Positions 49,175 through 59,535 of a DNA stretch of 64,000 bases are shown in pieces. This DNA comes from Amyelois transitella (taxonomy: Eukaryota > Arthropoda > Insecta > Lepidoptera > Pyralidae), in contig NC_083510.1 of assembly GCF_032362555.1 (NCBI RefSeq), forward strand, positions 4,305,501-4,369,500. Direction: 5' to 3'. The notes under the pieces are model-generated. The model was not told where the DNA came from. It did no database searches and saw only the letters and a program-made list of their open reading frames with translations. Both the position numbers and the translations under genes were made by a program. Positions within the stretch are counted from its first letter, which is position 1. Each line of letters starts with the position of its first letter.

Positions 49175-49322
49175 AGTGACAAATTTACAAATTATCATAA
49201 AACTTTTATATACCACAGGACTATGATTTCGTTATTAATTCATAAAACTGGTAAATACCGGTTCAGTAAATTCAGGATTCGTATTATGCCAAAACATATA
49301 ATTCACGTGGGATTAACCTTGA
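49175..49322 (-). promoter_or_regulatory. B4 promoter with FTZ-F1-like site
   Basis: Minus strand: TCAAGGTTA (49322-49314, one base off YCAAGGYCR), TATATAAAAG (49212-49203), TCACT at 49179-49175 as initiator variant. The half site is 102 bp before TATA. Confidence 0.6.
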
Positions 49323-49954
49323 CTTCGATAAGTGTTTTACCTTTCTTTGAAATTTTAAAGTTTCACGAAAGCAAACTGAGTTATGAAGAAAACCGGATTT
49401 ACGACTGATGTGAATGTATTTTTAATCGCCTTCAAAAAAAAGTTAGTTTTTAGTTTGACCTGTGTGTATATATGTTTTTGCCGAGATTATCTCGCGTTTT
49501 CAGGAAAATGTTTGTTATTAGAAGGAGAAGGTTTGAGAAATTCGCCCGACCACAATAAAAGAAGAATATCGATTGTTGGCGGCGGTTCTCTTTTCACGAA
49601 ACGTTATTTTGATGCAGCGGTTAACCCATCCGGTATAAATGTACTAAATCCCATAGCAGCCTCGTTCAAAATACTTTTTCTGAGTAAAAAGCTAGATACA
49701 TTGGAATGCAAACCGATGGTCTTACACTTACAGTTAAAATAGATTATATAGGATTCCAGACAAACGATAGTCGCTTTGGGTAATTTCTTTTCACAGGAGA
49801 AATGCCAGTAGTATGGTAATGAAGCATTTTATGACAGACAAATTTTCAGAAGTGAGAGATCTTAATGTCATGACTTTTTTTATTTCCAAATCAAGTACAG
49901 CTTCCATCAAGTCAAACATAGTCACCTCTAAAGAGCATCTTAGTTATAATACAT

Positions 49955-50400
49955 ACATTAATATAGTCACGCTTATATTGGGGGTAGATAGAGCCAACAG
50001 TCTCGAAAAGACGGAACGGCCACGTTCAGCTGGCAGTATGGCTTTATGATGTACTAGAGGCCGCCCGCGACTTCGTCCGCATGGAAACCCTATCAATCCC
50101 GCGGGAACTCTGGGATAAAAAGTAGCCTATGTGTTATTCTGGGTCTTCAGCTACCTACATACCAAATTTCATGGTAATCGGTTCTGTAGTTTTTGCGTGA
50201 AAGAGTAACAAACATCCATACATCCATACAAACTTTCGCCTTTATAATAGTAGTAGGATTTGCGATTTAAATAGTGACAGATTGCTAGCCTGTCGCCTAC
50301 AAGAGGAATCCTAAGTTTATAAGCCTCTCCCTTAGTCATCTTTTTAGATATTTATGGGAAAGATATTTCTAAAAATGCCGGAGACCACACGACACACCGA
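49955..50400 (-). mobile_element. Family S SINE-like element split by a LINE tail
   Basis: The 3' half is at 49955-50049 (ACATACATTAATATAGTCAC, GGCCACGTTCAGCTGGC) and the 5' half at 50263-50400 (TTTAAATAGTGACAGATTGC, GGAGACCACACGACAC). A LINE 3' tail lies between, so the SINE is the older of the two. Confidence 0.75.
50050..50262 (+). mobile_element. LINE (RTE-like) 3' tail nested in family S element
   Basis: CTAGAGGCCGCCCGCGACTT, ATCCCGCGGGAACTCTGGGA, GTAATCGGTTCTGTAGTTTT, ending TTTATAATAGTAGTAGGATT. Near identical in the shared part to the inverse copy at 57875-58050. Confidence 0.75.
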
Positions 50401-50504
50401 TGCCTAATGGAGCCTCAAATACTATTTCGTCATCTATTTGCGCATTTCTGAATTATGTATATAAAAACTTATACTACCAAAACGAAACCAAACAGGTGCT
50501 AAGC

Positions 50505-50720
50505 GATGCTCTTACGGCTATGGAAACTATCATATTCTAGCAACTGTGTAACCAAGATCCAGTACGGTTAAGGGTCCCCTCAAAGGTTGCGGTGGTCAGA
50601 CGAGAGTCGTTTCCGGTTAAAACCTGACGCACCCAATACAAGATGATAATTATATGTATCGGGGGTTGAGTTCCTCTCGTAGAGTGGTGAGGATATAGCC
50701 GGAACTTACGTCAGGAGGGG
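50505..50720 (-). repeat. Family Y repeat copy
   Basis: GGGTCCCCTCAAAGGTTGCG, GTGGTCAGACGAGAGTCGTT, TCCGGTTAAAACCTGACGCA; the longest of the three family Y copies. Class unknown. Confidence 0.5.
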
Positions 50721-50825
50721 TGAGCAAAAGAAAGATTTATTTTGCATTATCCCAGTAAATCTAACAAATCGAACTGTAATACTATGATGGAGCTTAAATT
50801 GTACTTTCTTGCTTGTTTTTGTTTT

Positions 50826-51072
50826 CTGTGTGGTTCTCAGCATTTTGGAATAGGACCACTCCATATCTCTCCCAAGGGTGGCGTAAAAGGCGAGTAGATA
50901 GTCTAATATACTTGGGATTCTTCTTGAAAGCGATGGGCTGACAACCTGTCACTATTTAAATCTCAATTCCATCATCGGACTATAAAGCTGAACGTAGCTT
51001 TTTAGTCTTTTCGATACTAAAAGCTCTGTATTACCCACTAGGGATATAGACATGATTATATGTATGTATGTT
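50826..51072 (+). mobile_element. Family S SINE-like element
   Basis: CTGTGTGGTTCTCAGCATTT to GATTATATGTATGTATG, full order with moderate divergence. It is followed within 80 bp by another copy in the same orientation. Confidence 0.78.
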
Positions 51073-51151
51073 ATTAATGTAAATACAAAAAATACGCCTT
51101 TTTATTTATAAATTTAAATACAAATCATTAATTTTAATTACAATATTTAAG

Positions 51152-51399
51152 TGCCATATGGTTCCCGACACCAATACTAAAAAGAATAGGACCACTCCAT
51201 CACTTTCCCATGGATGCCCTAAAAGGCGACTAAGGTATAAATATGGGATTCTTTTTTTGAGCGATGGGCTTGCAACCTGACACTATTTGAATCTCAATTC
51301 TATCATTAAGCTAAACAGTTGAACGTGGCTTATCAATCTTTTCAAGACTGTTCGTTCTACCCCGCAAGGATGTAGATGACTATATGTATTTATGTATTT
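51152..51399 (+). mobile_element. Family S SINE-like element, near full length
   Basis: TGCCATATGGTTCCCGACAC to CTATATGTATTTATGTATT, all blocks, with small deletions in the TGTTCGTTCTACCCCGC region. Head-to-tail with the copy at 50826. Confidence 0.8.
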
Positions 51400-51760
51400 C
51401 CATAAAATTACATCTAAGATGAAAAATTTCGTTATTTTTTTTTCATTATTATAATAATCCTAATACAAACACTAACATCCTTATAAAATATTTCAGAGCT
51501 CGTATCAATTCACTATTCCCAATTTAGTTAAATTCCCGATTTAGTTAAAGAACGTTCATGTAGGCATTCCCCTTTCAACGTAAATAATTATCTTAAAAGG
51601 TTATTTTTATTGGAATACTCTTAATAAAGTTGTGGTACACTATTTAAAAATAGAATGAAAGATTAAATAGGAATATCTTTAGAATTTTATTATATTTACA
51701 AATATCAACAATGTCATAACATCTTATCGTAAGTATCACAGAAACTTGAGATCTCAGCTC

Positions 51761-53232
51761 TTAATGATGGCTATGGTGTTCAGGAACAATATGCTGGGCA
51801 TGACCTTCATATTTCACCTCAGCTTGGAATCTGTAGACAAAACAAATAAAAGTTAAACACGTTTATTTATATATCTATATAGGCGCTCATATTATTGTAT
51901 TAGCAGTAGTTCACAAAATTTCCTTAATCAACTCCCGTGACCTAATACAAATTATCTTTTTTTTTTTTAAATTTCTTTATTTATGAAGAAATCCTATACT
52001 ACTAATAACCGATAAATATATAAGATAAGATAGAAACTTCAATTTTCTTTCTACAATGAAAAGGTTAACAATATTTACCCATTGTGTTTATCGGCGGTGT
52101 AGTGGACGATTCTGACTGTACCATCGGGCTGATGCAGACTGTACACCCCCTTGACGACGTCGTGGTCGCGGGTCTCGTGCTGGTACTTGTTGTCGTGGGT
52201 GTGGGGGTCCTCTACTTTGTATTCATATGTGTACTTAGGGATGGCCTAAAACAAAAAATATCTCTATATTATTATTTTTAGAACAAGAGAAAATTTTATA
52301 CTCTCATGACTTAATGAATTGTAATAACTTAATGATAGTTGCTGCTAACTTAACCTACCAGAGACGTCCAACAAAATCTATCATTATGCCATATTTCAAG
52401 CTCGCAAAACGACTTGTCCTAATGAGTTCTTACTACTGTTAGAAATCTTTGTTATTAAGTGTCTTTATCAGGGGAATTCTTGCAATTGTTTGATTTATTG
52501 AGATGGATCAGGCATCATCATATCTTCATCAAGTAAAGATCTCGATTAATCGATAATGGCTGAACGTAATTATTATAGTGATCAGCTTATTATCTTACAT
52601 AATAATCAACATGGTGTTCTTCATGATGTTCCTCATGTTTGTGCTCAGGAGCATGCACTGGCTGGTGTACGAGCACGAGCTGCTTGTGGTCGTGGTGGGC
52701 GGGCTCGTGGTGCACTTCATGCGGCTGACTGTGGTGCAGCACGATGCTCTGCGAGGAGTACGCGTGGCCGTGCTCGTGACCGTGTTGGGGGCGAGCTGAT
52801 GCCACGGCAAGAGCGGCAACAAGTACTAAGATCTGAAAAAATATATATTTTCAAATGTAATAAGTTTTTGCTATATTATTATCGACACCTGAGGCTCCGA
52901 TAAAAATGTTCAAAAAATAATTCTCATTATTTGCATCCTAACACTGAATTAATTTATCAAATTCAGGAGTTGAATTTTAGCATTCATCAAAATCGTTTGA
53001 CGAATGCTAAAATTCAACTCTTTTGGTGACTTTATCTGTATCAGTTAAGATTTCTTTTAATGTGTTAAATATACCTCAAAATATCAATGTATTTAGTTTA
53101 ATGGCTAAATGGGACGCTGATAAGTAAGGATCTTCAAGAACTTATTTGAATAATTAGATATTCTATTATGCCTCTCATATCAAAAATATTTATTTTACCA
53201 AATCAAACATTATTAAGTACCTTGGAACACAT
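51761..53232 (-). CDS. B5: His-rich RR-2 cuticular protein, array B
   Basis: Minus-strand exons 53232-53221 (MCSK), 52832-52599, 52245-52079, 51830-51761; 160 residues. Signal peptide [17 protein letters not shown] then [20 protein letters not shown]; the Cys at position 2 is unusual. The linker ([39 protein letters not shown]) is almost the same as in B6 and B2. Exon 3 (167 nt) is the B3/B4 version: [31 protein letters not shown]. Exon 4: [22 protein letters not shown]. Its linker therefore groups with B6 while its domain groups with B3/B4. High confidence. Confidence 0.92.
52967..53020. repeat. Inverted repeat in B5 intron 1
   Basis: 19 bp perfect arms, GAGTTGAATTTTAGCATTC at 52967-52985 and its inverse at 53002-53020. 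The pairing extends inward by five of six further bases, leaving a 4 nt loop. Confidence 0.8.
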
Positions 53233-53310
53233 GTTTCCTCTGATATAGTAGGTAATGTTAAGTGTCTGAATACAAAAGTGAGAATGATAAGCTACTGTCT
53301 CTCATTATCT

Positions 53311-53417
53311 TTTTATATGCACCAAAAAAGATATACGGCCGCTACAGTTTTACGCAATAATGTAAACATACTAAAAATCGGTATCCACACACGTGGTCGA
53401 CTTGATCGTAACCTTGA
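53311..53417 (-). promoter_or_regulatory. B5 promoter with FTZ-F1-like site
   Basis: Minus strand: TCAAGGTTA (53417-53409, one base off YCAAGGYCR) and TATAAAA (53317-53311), 92 bp apart. No ACTGGTT motif seen here. Confidence 0.58.
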
Positions 53418-55176
53418 CAAGTGAATTCGAGCGAAATTTTGTGAATACCTTTCTCTGAAACCTTATTTGGACACTTATCGCCGAATGAATGACTCCATAC
53501 TGTCTCATAAACAATATTTAATTAACTTTAATATAATATTGCTCCCACATTGCTTTTTTTACACAGTATAATTTTCCAAGAATTTGAAAATTACTACATT
53601 TTATTGAATTATTAAAAATTATCACATATAATGTAATTTTTAATACATTATATATTACATGAAATTGAATGAATCTAAACTAACAAAAATAGCAAAGAAT
53701 GTAAACTGACAAAAATAAAATCAGTATATAATTTCGGCCGCAAAATTCCATTTCTGAACTTGTGGCAATCTCAATAAAATTCGACTATTTTGCTACAATT
53801 ACTTGTAAACCTGTTGGTAACCCCACATTCGTCGTTCTATGTTCGCGCTGTATAAGCCCCCATCATATATAATTTCAATCACAGCCTCAAGCTAACTCTT
53901 GGTCGAGATGAGTAGAAGTCATGTAAGCAAAACTTTTTACCCATGCTGTGAATACATTTAGCAAACAGGTCACTTTGATAAAGGTTTTCTCATATTCGGG
54001 TAAAATCTTCTTTGTCACTTTAGCAACTAAACTTACGAGAGCAGTTACAAACGAAGATTTTTCTTTCGCGAAGTCGATTGACTATCCGAAAAAAGGTGTC
54101 AGTGCCACTTTAATGAGCTGTCACTATGCAGTGTCGATGACTTTCTTCAGGCATCCGCGAATGAAACGAACAATGTTCACTGAGAGCGAATATTATATGA
54201 CAAAAAAATCTCAATTCAACTTCAAATATATATATATACAAGTTACTTTAATTAAATTACTTATTATTATTAACTCCAAATATAATACGACATTTTTATA
54301 TGTTATATTCAACATAATAGCCGACATTAACCTGGTCGCTGTTCTATATTATTTTAAAATTGCGATTACAAAAAGAGTTCATATTGTACTAACATAGTTA
54401 TAAGTTCCTCTGTTACTAATACTATGGGCTATGCCTGCAATAAACGATTTTTATTTTATTTTATTTATTTTTTTGTACCTATTTATAAGCAGTAACTGTA
54501 ATTCAACTGATGCACTTTATGAAATGCAATAAAGAATTTGAATTGAATAAAATATGTAAGAACTTCCTATTCACTAACAACGCCAAGATTATGTATCTTG
54601 TATTAATACAGGTGTAATAAATAAAACTGGTCGTATCTCCGTAATATGTGTTGTGCTTCATAGTATTGTATTTGTATTCATTTTGTAATGACCATGTTTC
54701 ATTCAGCCACGCTCAATATTTAAGACAGAGAATTTTAAATTGACGTCGATAAAGAAATTGCTGTTTTACGTATATTTTTACATTTTCGGTTTGGCAGAGG
54801 TTATTTAAGTAATACATTCAATGTGGAAAACATTAAGAATCTGGATCTAAATGCAACTACAATTAAAACAATACATGACAAAAAAAATACCAGGAGCCTA
54901 TCGCAGCATACACTTTGTTACAAAATACACTGCTTAACCCTTCAAATCGCCGTGGAGCCATCTAATCTCGGTTACTAATATAGATAGTTACTATGCAAAA
55001 GACAGCTGTCACACTACGTACTTACAATGTATCACTATCTAAATCAGTTGCGGGCAGTTAATTTTGTAATTGCTTCATAACGGACAACTACTTCGATTAC
55101 AAATAACGCCTCCACTTTTTGTTCTCGTTACAATTATCTTCGTTTTGAGAGAAAGGTGCGTGCTGTGACCACATAT
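53418..55176. other. Intergenic with LINE-like 3' ends
   Basis: Between the divergent B5 and B6. GCCTGCAATAAACGATTTTT with a TTTTATTTTATTT tail (about 54425-54475) and GCAATAAAGAATTTGAATTG (about 54525-54545) look like ends of non-LTR elements. The 149-codon ORF at 53948-54397 ends just before the first, shows no recognised domain and is not called. Confidence 0.5.
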
Positions 55177-55314
55177 TCAAGGATCTCACTAATTTTGAGT
55201 GTCAAATCAGATCTTACATGCAACAACTGGTTTTACACCTGCTTACGACATTTTTATCCCTTGCTCGCTTTTGTGTATTATAAAAGCGAATTCGAAATTG
55301 GTTTAATTATCAGT
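55177..55314 (+). promoter_or_regulatory. B6 promoter
   Basis: TCAAGGATC at 55177-55185 (weak FTZ-F1-like match at the array position), AACTGGTT at 55225-55232, TATAAAA at 55279-55285, TCAGT at 55310-55314, 31 bp after TATA. Confidence 0.65.
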
Positions 55315-55355
55315 TGTAGTTTCACCGTCAAAAGACAGTTGTACAAAACATTAAC

Positions 55356-57040
55356 ATGTATTTCAAGGTATTTTTTCGTTTACTAAAATAACTTAAATAG
55401 AAGCATAAGAAGATATGCATTAAAGATTTTGAACTGAATATTTGATTACAATGTTTAACAATAACTTTTATAATAAACAACTTTTTCAATTGTTTAAAAA
55501 TTAATAAACATTTGCCCTAAAAGAGTTATTTTAAATCAATATTAGGTCCTTTAATGTTATTCAATAGCCTGCAGAAAAATGACTTGGGCTTATAAATAGG
55601 CTGTTCACAAAATCACCTTTAGTGGAAATAGTAAAGCTTCTACTTCAGCAAAACCTAGTTGACTGTGGTTTATTAGGCCGCATTAGCTTTAAAAGCATGG
55701 TTAACTACTTCTATTTTACAGGTACTCTCCCTTGCTGCTTTCGTGGCCGTAGCATCAGCTCGCCCCCAACACGGTCACGAGCACGGCCACGCGTACTCCT
55801 CACAGAGCATCGTGCTGCACCACAGTCAGCCGCATGAAGTGCACCACGAGCCCGCCCACCACGACCACAAGCAGCTCGTGCTCGTGCACCAGCCAGTGCA
55901 CGCGCCCGAACACAAGCACGAGGAACATCATGAGGAACACCACGTTGACTACTATGTAAGACGAGATAAGAGATGTTCAATTGATGCTCTGCCCATAATT
56001 TTTACAATTCCTCATTGAAATTGGTCGTGAAATGTGTTAAGTGCTTAATTTTCTTCTTTTATCATACATAAAATGAATTCACAGATTGACTGCCATATAA
56101 ACGCACAATCCAAACCGCTGGATGGGTTCCTTATAATTAGATTTCCCAAAGTACACGTGGGAATGGAAATTAACGAGATTTTCATTTCACACGAGCGTAT
56201 TACACACGAGGGCTTACTCTATGTTATATAGATTACGCTCTTATGTCCTGGATCAAAAGAGCTTCCTCCCTACTGGTACAAAAGATATTTTTCATAACTG
56301 TACAATTTTCTACCACGTTACAAGCAATAAAATCATATTTTTTTCGTCCTAGGCCATTCCGAAATACGTTTACGAATACAAAGTAGAGGACCCCCACACC
56401 CACGACAACAAGTACCAGCACGAGACCCGCGACCACGACGTCGTCAAGGGAGAGTACAGTCTGCACCAGCCCGACGGCAGGATCAGGATCGTCAAGTACA
56501 CCGCCGACAAACACAATGGGTACGTAATTTTTTCAAATACTTTTGCACATATGTGATAGCATCTGATAAAAATAGCATTTTAAGGCTTCAATGTTGATAT
56601 GGGTACAAGTCCAAACAAATATTAATTACTACCCGATTAGTTTCACAAGATACTTGTTTGTTTGTCAAGTAGTTGCCAGATTAACTGATCTTGTTGCGTG
56701 CGCTGGTTATATTGAAATTTCTAATCGACATCTTTGCCAAGTCGTAATTCATTCAAGTCTTAAATATCCTTTTATCTTTTCACTTTTTTATCTTTTGTAT
56801 TAGTAAACACATTGTCATTTGATTATAGCGCATATCTTATATTCCCTCTGGTTAACAAACCATTATATGTTTACCAATAAGTCCACTCTACCGTTTGTAT
56901 AAAAATTCAGTAAAATTGTAATAGGGAAGTATTTTAACAACTATATTAACTATATTAATTCCTTTTACAGTTTCAACGCTGAAGTGAAATATGAGGGTCA
57001 TGCCCAACACATCGTGCCTGAACACCACTATCATCATTAA
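55356..57040 (+). CDS. B6: His-rich RR-2 cuticular protein, inverted member of array B
   Basis: Exons 55356-55367 (MYFK), 55722-55955, 56353-56519, 56971-57040; 160 residues. Signal peptide [17 protein letters not shown] then [20 protein letters not shown]. Linker nearly identical to B5, ending EEHHVDYY. Exon 3 (167 nt): [51 protein letters not shown]: the B1/B2/B7 version. Exon 4: [28 protein letters not shown] at 57117-57122. The only array B gene on the plus strand, so at least one inversion has occurred. High confidence. Confidence 0.92.
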
Positions 57041-57874
57041 AAAAAATTTACGCTCTCCTAGAATTAATACTAATAAGGACTGATTGTTTGTTAATATTTG
57101 TACATATGAATAATTAAATAAATACCTAAAAATATAAGTGATCTTTTTATTATTATTTTGGAACTGCCATATTTTTGGACAAGATAGTCCAACACTATTA
57201 TTATTGTAATTTAAGATGTCTCAAGACAATGTTTGAGTTCGTAAATTTGATAACAAATGTCACATTTTAGGGCTGTCTTGTCGGTGTCTGATGAATAAGT
57301 CTGCTTTTTTTTAGCGTCGTTTAAGTTTTCATTTCCTGAGAGTACGTTACATAGATAAAATTATTCTAAAGTCCCTTTAAAAATAAGAACTTTGTATGAA
57401 ACTTTACCCTCGCGGGCGACTCTTGAATATGTTTTGGTTTTCATATTCTAATAAGATTAGTGTGACTCATTTTGAAGAGCAAAATTCCATTTAACCTTTG
57501 TTACAATAGCGCAATTGCGTAGAAAGTGAGGAATGTACTCAGAAAGTGTCGGAATCAACAAAAATATATAAGCATCTATACAAAATTCCATACACAACAC
57601 AACAGAAAAGTTCGAAATAGTTTTTCCATTCCACCGCAAACACTTCGTTTACGGCCTGCTCCACTGCTGGCAGCGCTTTTTCCGGGGAAAAATACCTTTA
57701 TATAATATACCTAAATATACCTAAATATACCTTTGACAGATTTTTTATTTTCGCATGTAAAAAGAAGTCACGCGGTGCTAGCTCCGTGCTGTTAAAATCG
57801 CTCGCTGGATTAAATTAATCGCGATACACAATACATGATTGCCTTCATCTATTAAAGCCTATTTGTGTTTAGTA

Positions 57875-58050
57875 AAATCCTACTACTATTATAAAGGTGA
57901 AAGTTTGTATGGGCGATGGATGTTACCATGAAATTTGGTATGTAGGTAGCTGAAGACCCAGAATAACACATAGGCTACTTTTTATCCCAGAGTTCCCGCG
58001 GGATTGATAGGGTTTCCATGCGGACGAAGTCGCGGGCGGCCTCTAGTTCT
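57875..58050 (-). mobile_element. LINE (RTE-like) 3' tail
   Basis: AATCCTACTACTATTATAAA through GAAGACCCAGAATAACACAT to GACGAAGTCGCGGGCGGCCT. It is the inverse of 50050-50262 and matches closely over the shared blocks, with a short internal deletion after TATGGGCGATGG. Confidence 0.75.
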
Positions 58051-58120
58051 ACTATATTCCCGTTGCAGATCCATTTTTCTCTGAGACACTGTCAATATGA
58101 TGAATTTATCATTATTTTGA

Positions 58121-58377
58121 CGGTTTCTATGGCGTAGCGGTAGTACGCTTGTCTGTGACACCGAAGGTCCCAGGTTCAAATCCCGGCCAGGGCATGATGA
58201 GAAAAGAACTTTTTCTGATTGGCCTGGGTCTTGGATGTTTATCTATATATGTATTTTTTTTTTTAATATAGTATCGTTGAGTTAGTATCTCATAACACAC
58301 ATCTCGAACTTACTTCGAGGCTAACTCAATCTGTGTTGAATGACTTAGTCCCGTATATATTTATTTATTTATTTGTC
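58121..58377 (+). mobile_element. tRNA-derived SINE, near full length
   Basis: The head has a pol III box A (TGGCGTAGCGG at 58130-58140) and box B (GGTTCAAATCC at 58173-58183), so it is tRNA-derived. The body includes CTGATTGGCCTGGGTCTTGG and CGAACTTACTTCGAGGCTAA, and the tail is TTTATTTATTTATTT. Related 3' pieces lie at 7951 and 25148. Not a functional tRNA: no cloverleaf beyond the promoter boxes. Confidence 0.8.
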
Positions 58378-59535
58378 ATCATCAGCATCAAACATATGGA
58401 TGCGGAGGGAAAATTTTAAATGGGAATGTGCTTTTTTTACTTTTATATGATTGTATTTTAAAAAAAGACAATAACCAGTCTCCCAAAAAATTTCGGAGTC
58501 ACCTGGTATTTATGCACACTAACATCCTTAAAATACAAAAAACAGCATCTCTCTGTTTTTTTTTTTTCTCAAAAATTATCCCCCGAAAGCCAATAATATA
58601 GATGGGAAACGATCCCAAGAAAATCTCCTAAACTTTAAATACAAGTATTTAAACTACTTATAACAAGTTATAAGCCTCAAATTATTCATGCTGTATCATG
58701 CTAAAAAACGATCAGGTACACAATTAAACAATCAGTAACCATATGAGAAATTCTTTATTTTTAAGAGCACCCTCGATCTCTTTAAACCTATATAGTCGCA
58801 TAAGACTACCTTGTTCGTCGCAAAAGCTTACTTGAGAATAGTCTTTGAATATAACAAATTCATCGATTTTATTTATAAAAAAATATTTATATAAATAAAA
58901 TTAGCCACGCAACCGAATTGCAGCAAAAGGGGATTATTTATTTTATAACATCAAATTCGGCACACTTTACCATTTACATCCTGCCCACTACCAACCTTTT
59001 GATATGCCAAAAACAATTCTACTTTAAATTGATAAGTATTGAGTCGTTAAGTTCGTTCGTTCAAGTTCCCACTAAGTTTGACCAAAGAAGCAAAATCATG
59101 TAATATCTGGGTTTACAATTGTTTTTCGCAGAGTCCAATCATAATCCCATATGGATATGACTTATGATAAAAATAGTATGAAAATTTCGCCATACAGGCA
59201 GCTCTTAAGTTCATATGTAGAGCATATTCAATCTTAATTATTTTTAAATTTTATAATTACAAATATAATAAACTTTATATAAACCACAGCCATTCTTGAC
59301 TGGAAAACATCGACAACAATAATCTAAATTGTTTTATTTTGTTGGAAGACGTTTTTCAGTGGCGCGCCGCCTTTAACGAACGAAATAAGCAGTAAGTATT
59401 CAAAAGATAAAATTGAATGAAGTAGGTCATTTTTATAAAAAAATAAAATAAAGGTAATGAGGTATAACGTTTTACTTAATAACTTAAACGATAAAACAAG
59501 ATCATAATTAAAAACAATGACTAGATTGAAATGAA

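Larger units (their letters stand above)
57123..59535. other. Intergenic with LINE tail and tRNA-SINE
   Basis: Between B6 and B7. It holds a reversed RTE-like tail (57875-58050) and a tRNA-derived SINE (58121-58377); the rest is AT-rich. ORFs of 60-66 codons here have no support. Confidence 0.6.

Noticed and set aside
49383-49742. 119-codon open frame upstream of the B4 promoter
   Set aside because: Matches no family I know, lacks a neighbouring promoter or splice partner, and lies in repeat-bearing DNA.
53948-54397. 149-codon open frame on the plus strand between B5 and B6
   Set aside because: No recognised domain, AT-driven Ile/Tyr/Lys-rich second half, no splice or promoter context, and it runs up to a LINE-like 3' end.
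55711-55980. Long open frames antisense to the B6 linker exon and similar ones antisense to other His-rich exons
   Set aside because: They are by-products of CAC/CAT and GAG-rich coding sequence on the sense strand; the products are low-complexity Arg/Ala/Val strings without splice signals.
58121-58200. tRNA-like boxes A and B
   Set aside because: As a tRNA gene: no foldable cloverleaf, and the boxes continue into a SINE body with a repeated tail, so it is a tRNA-derived SINE.
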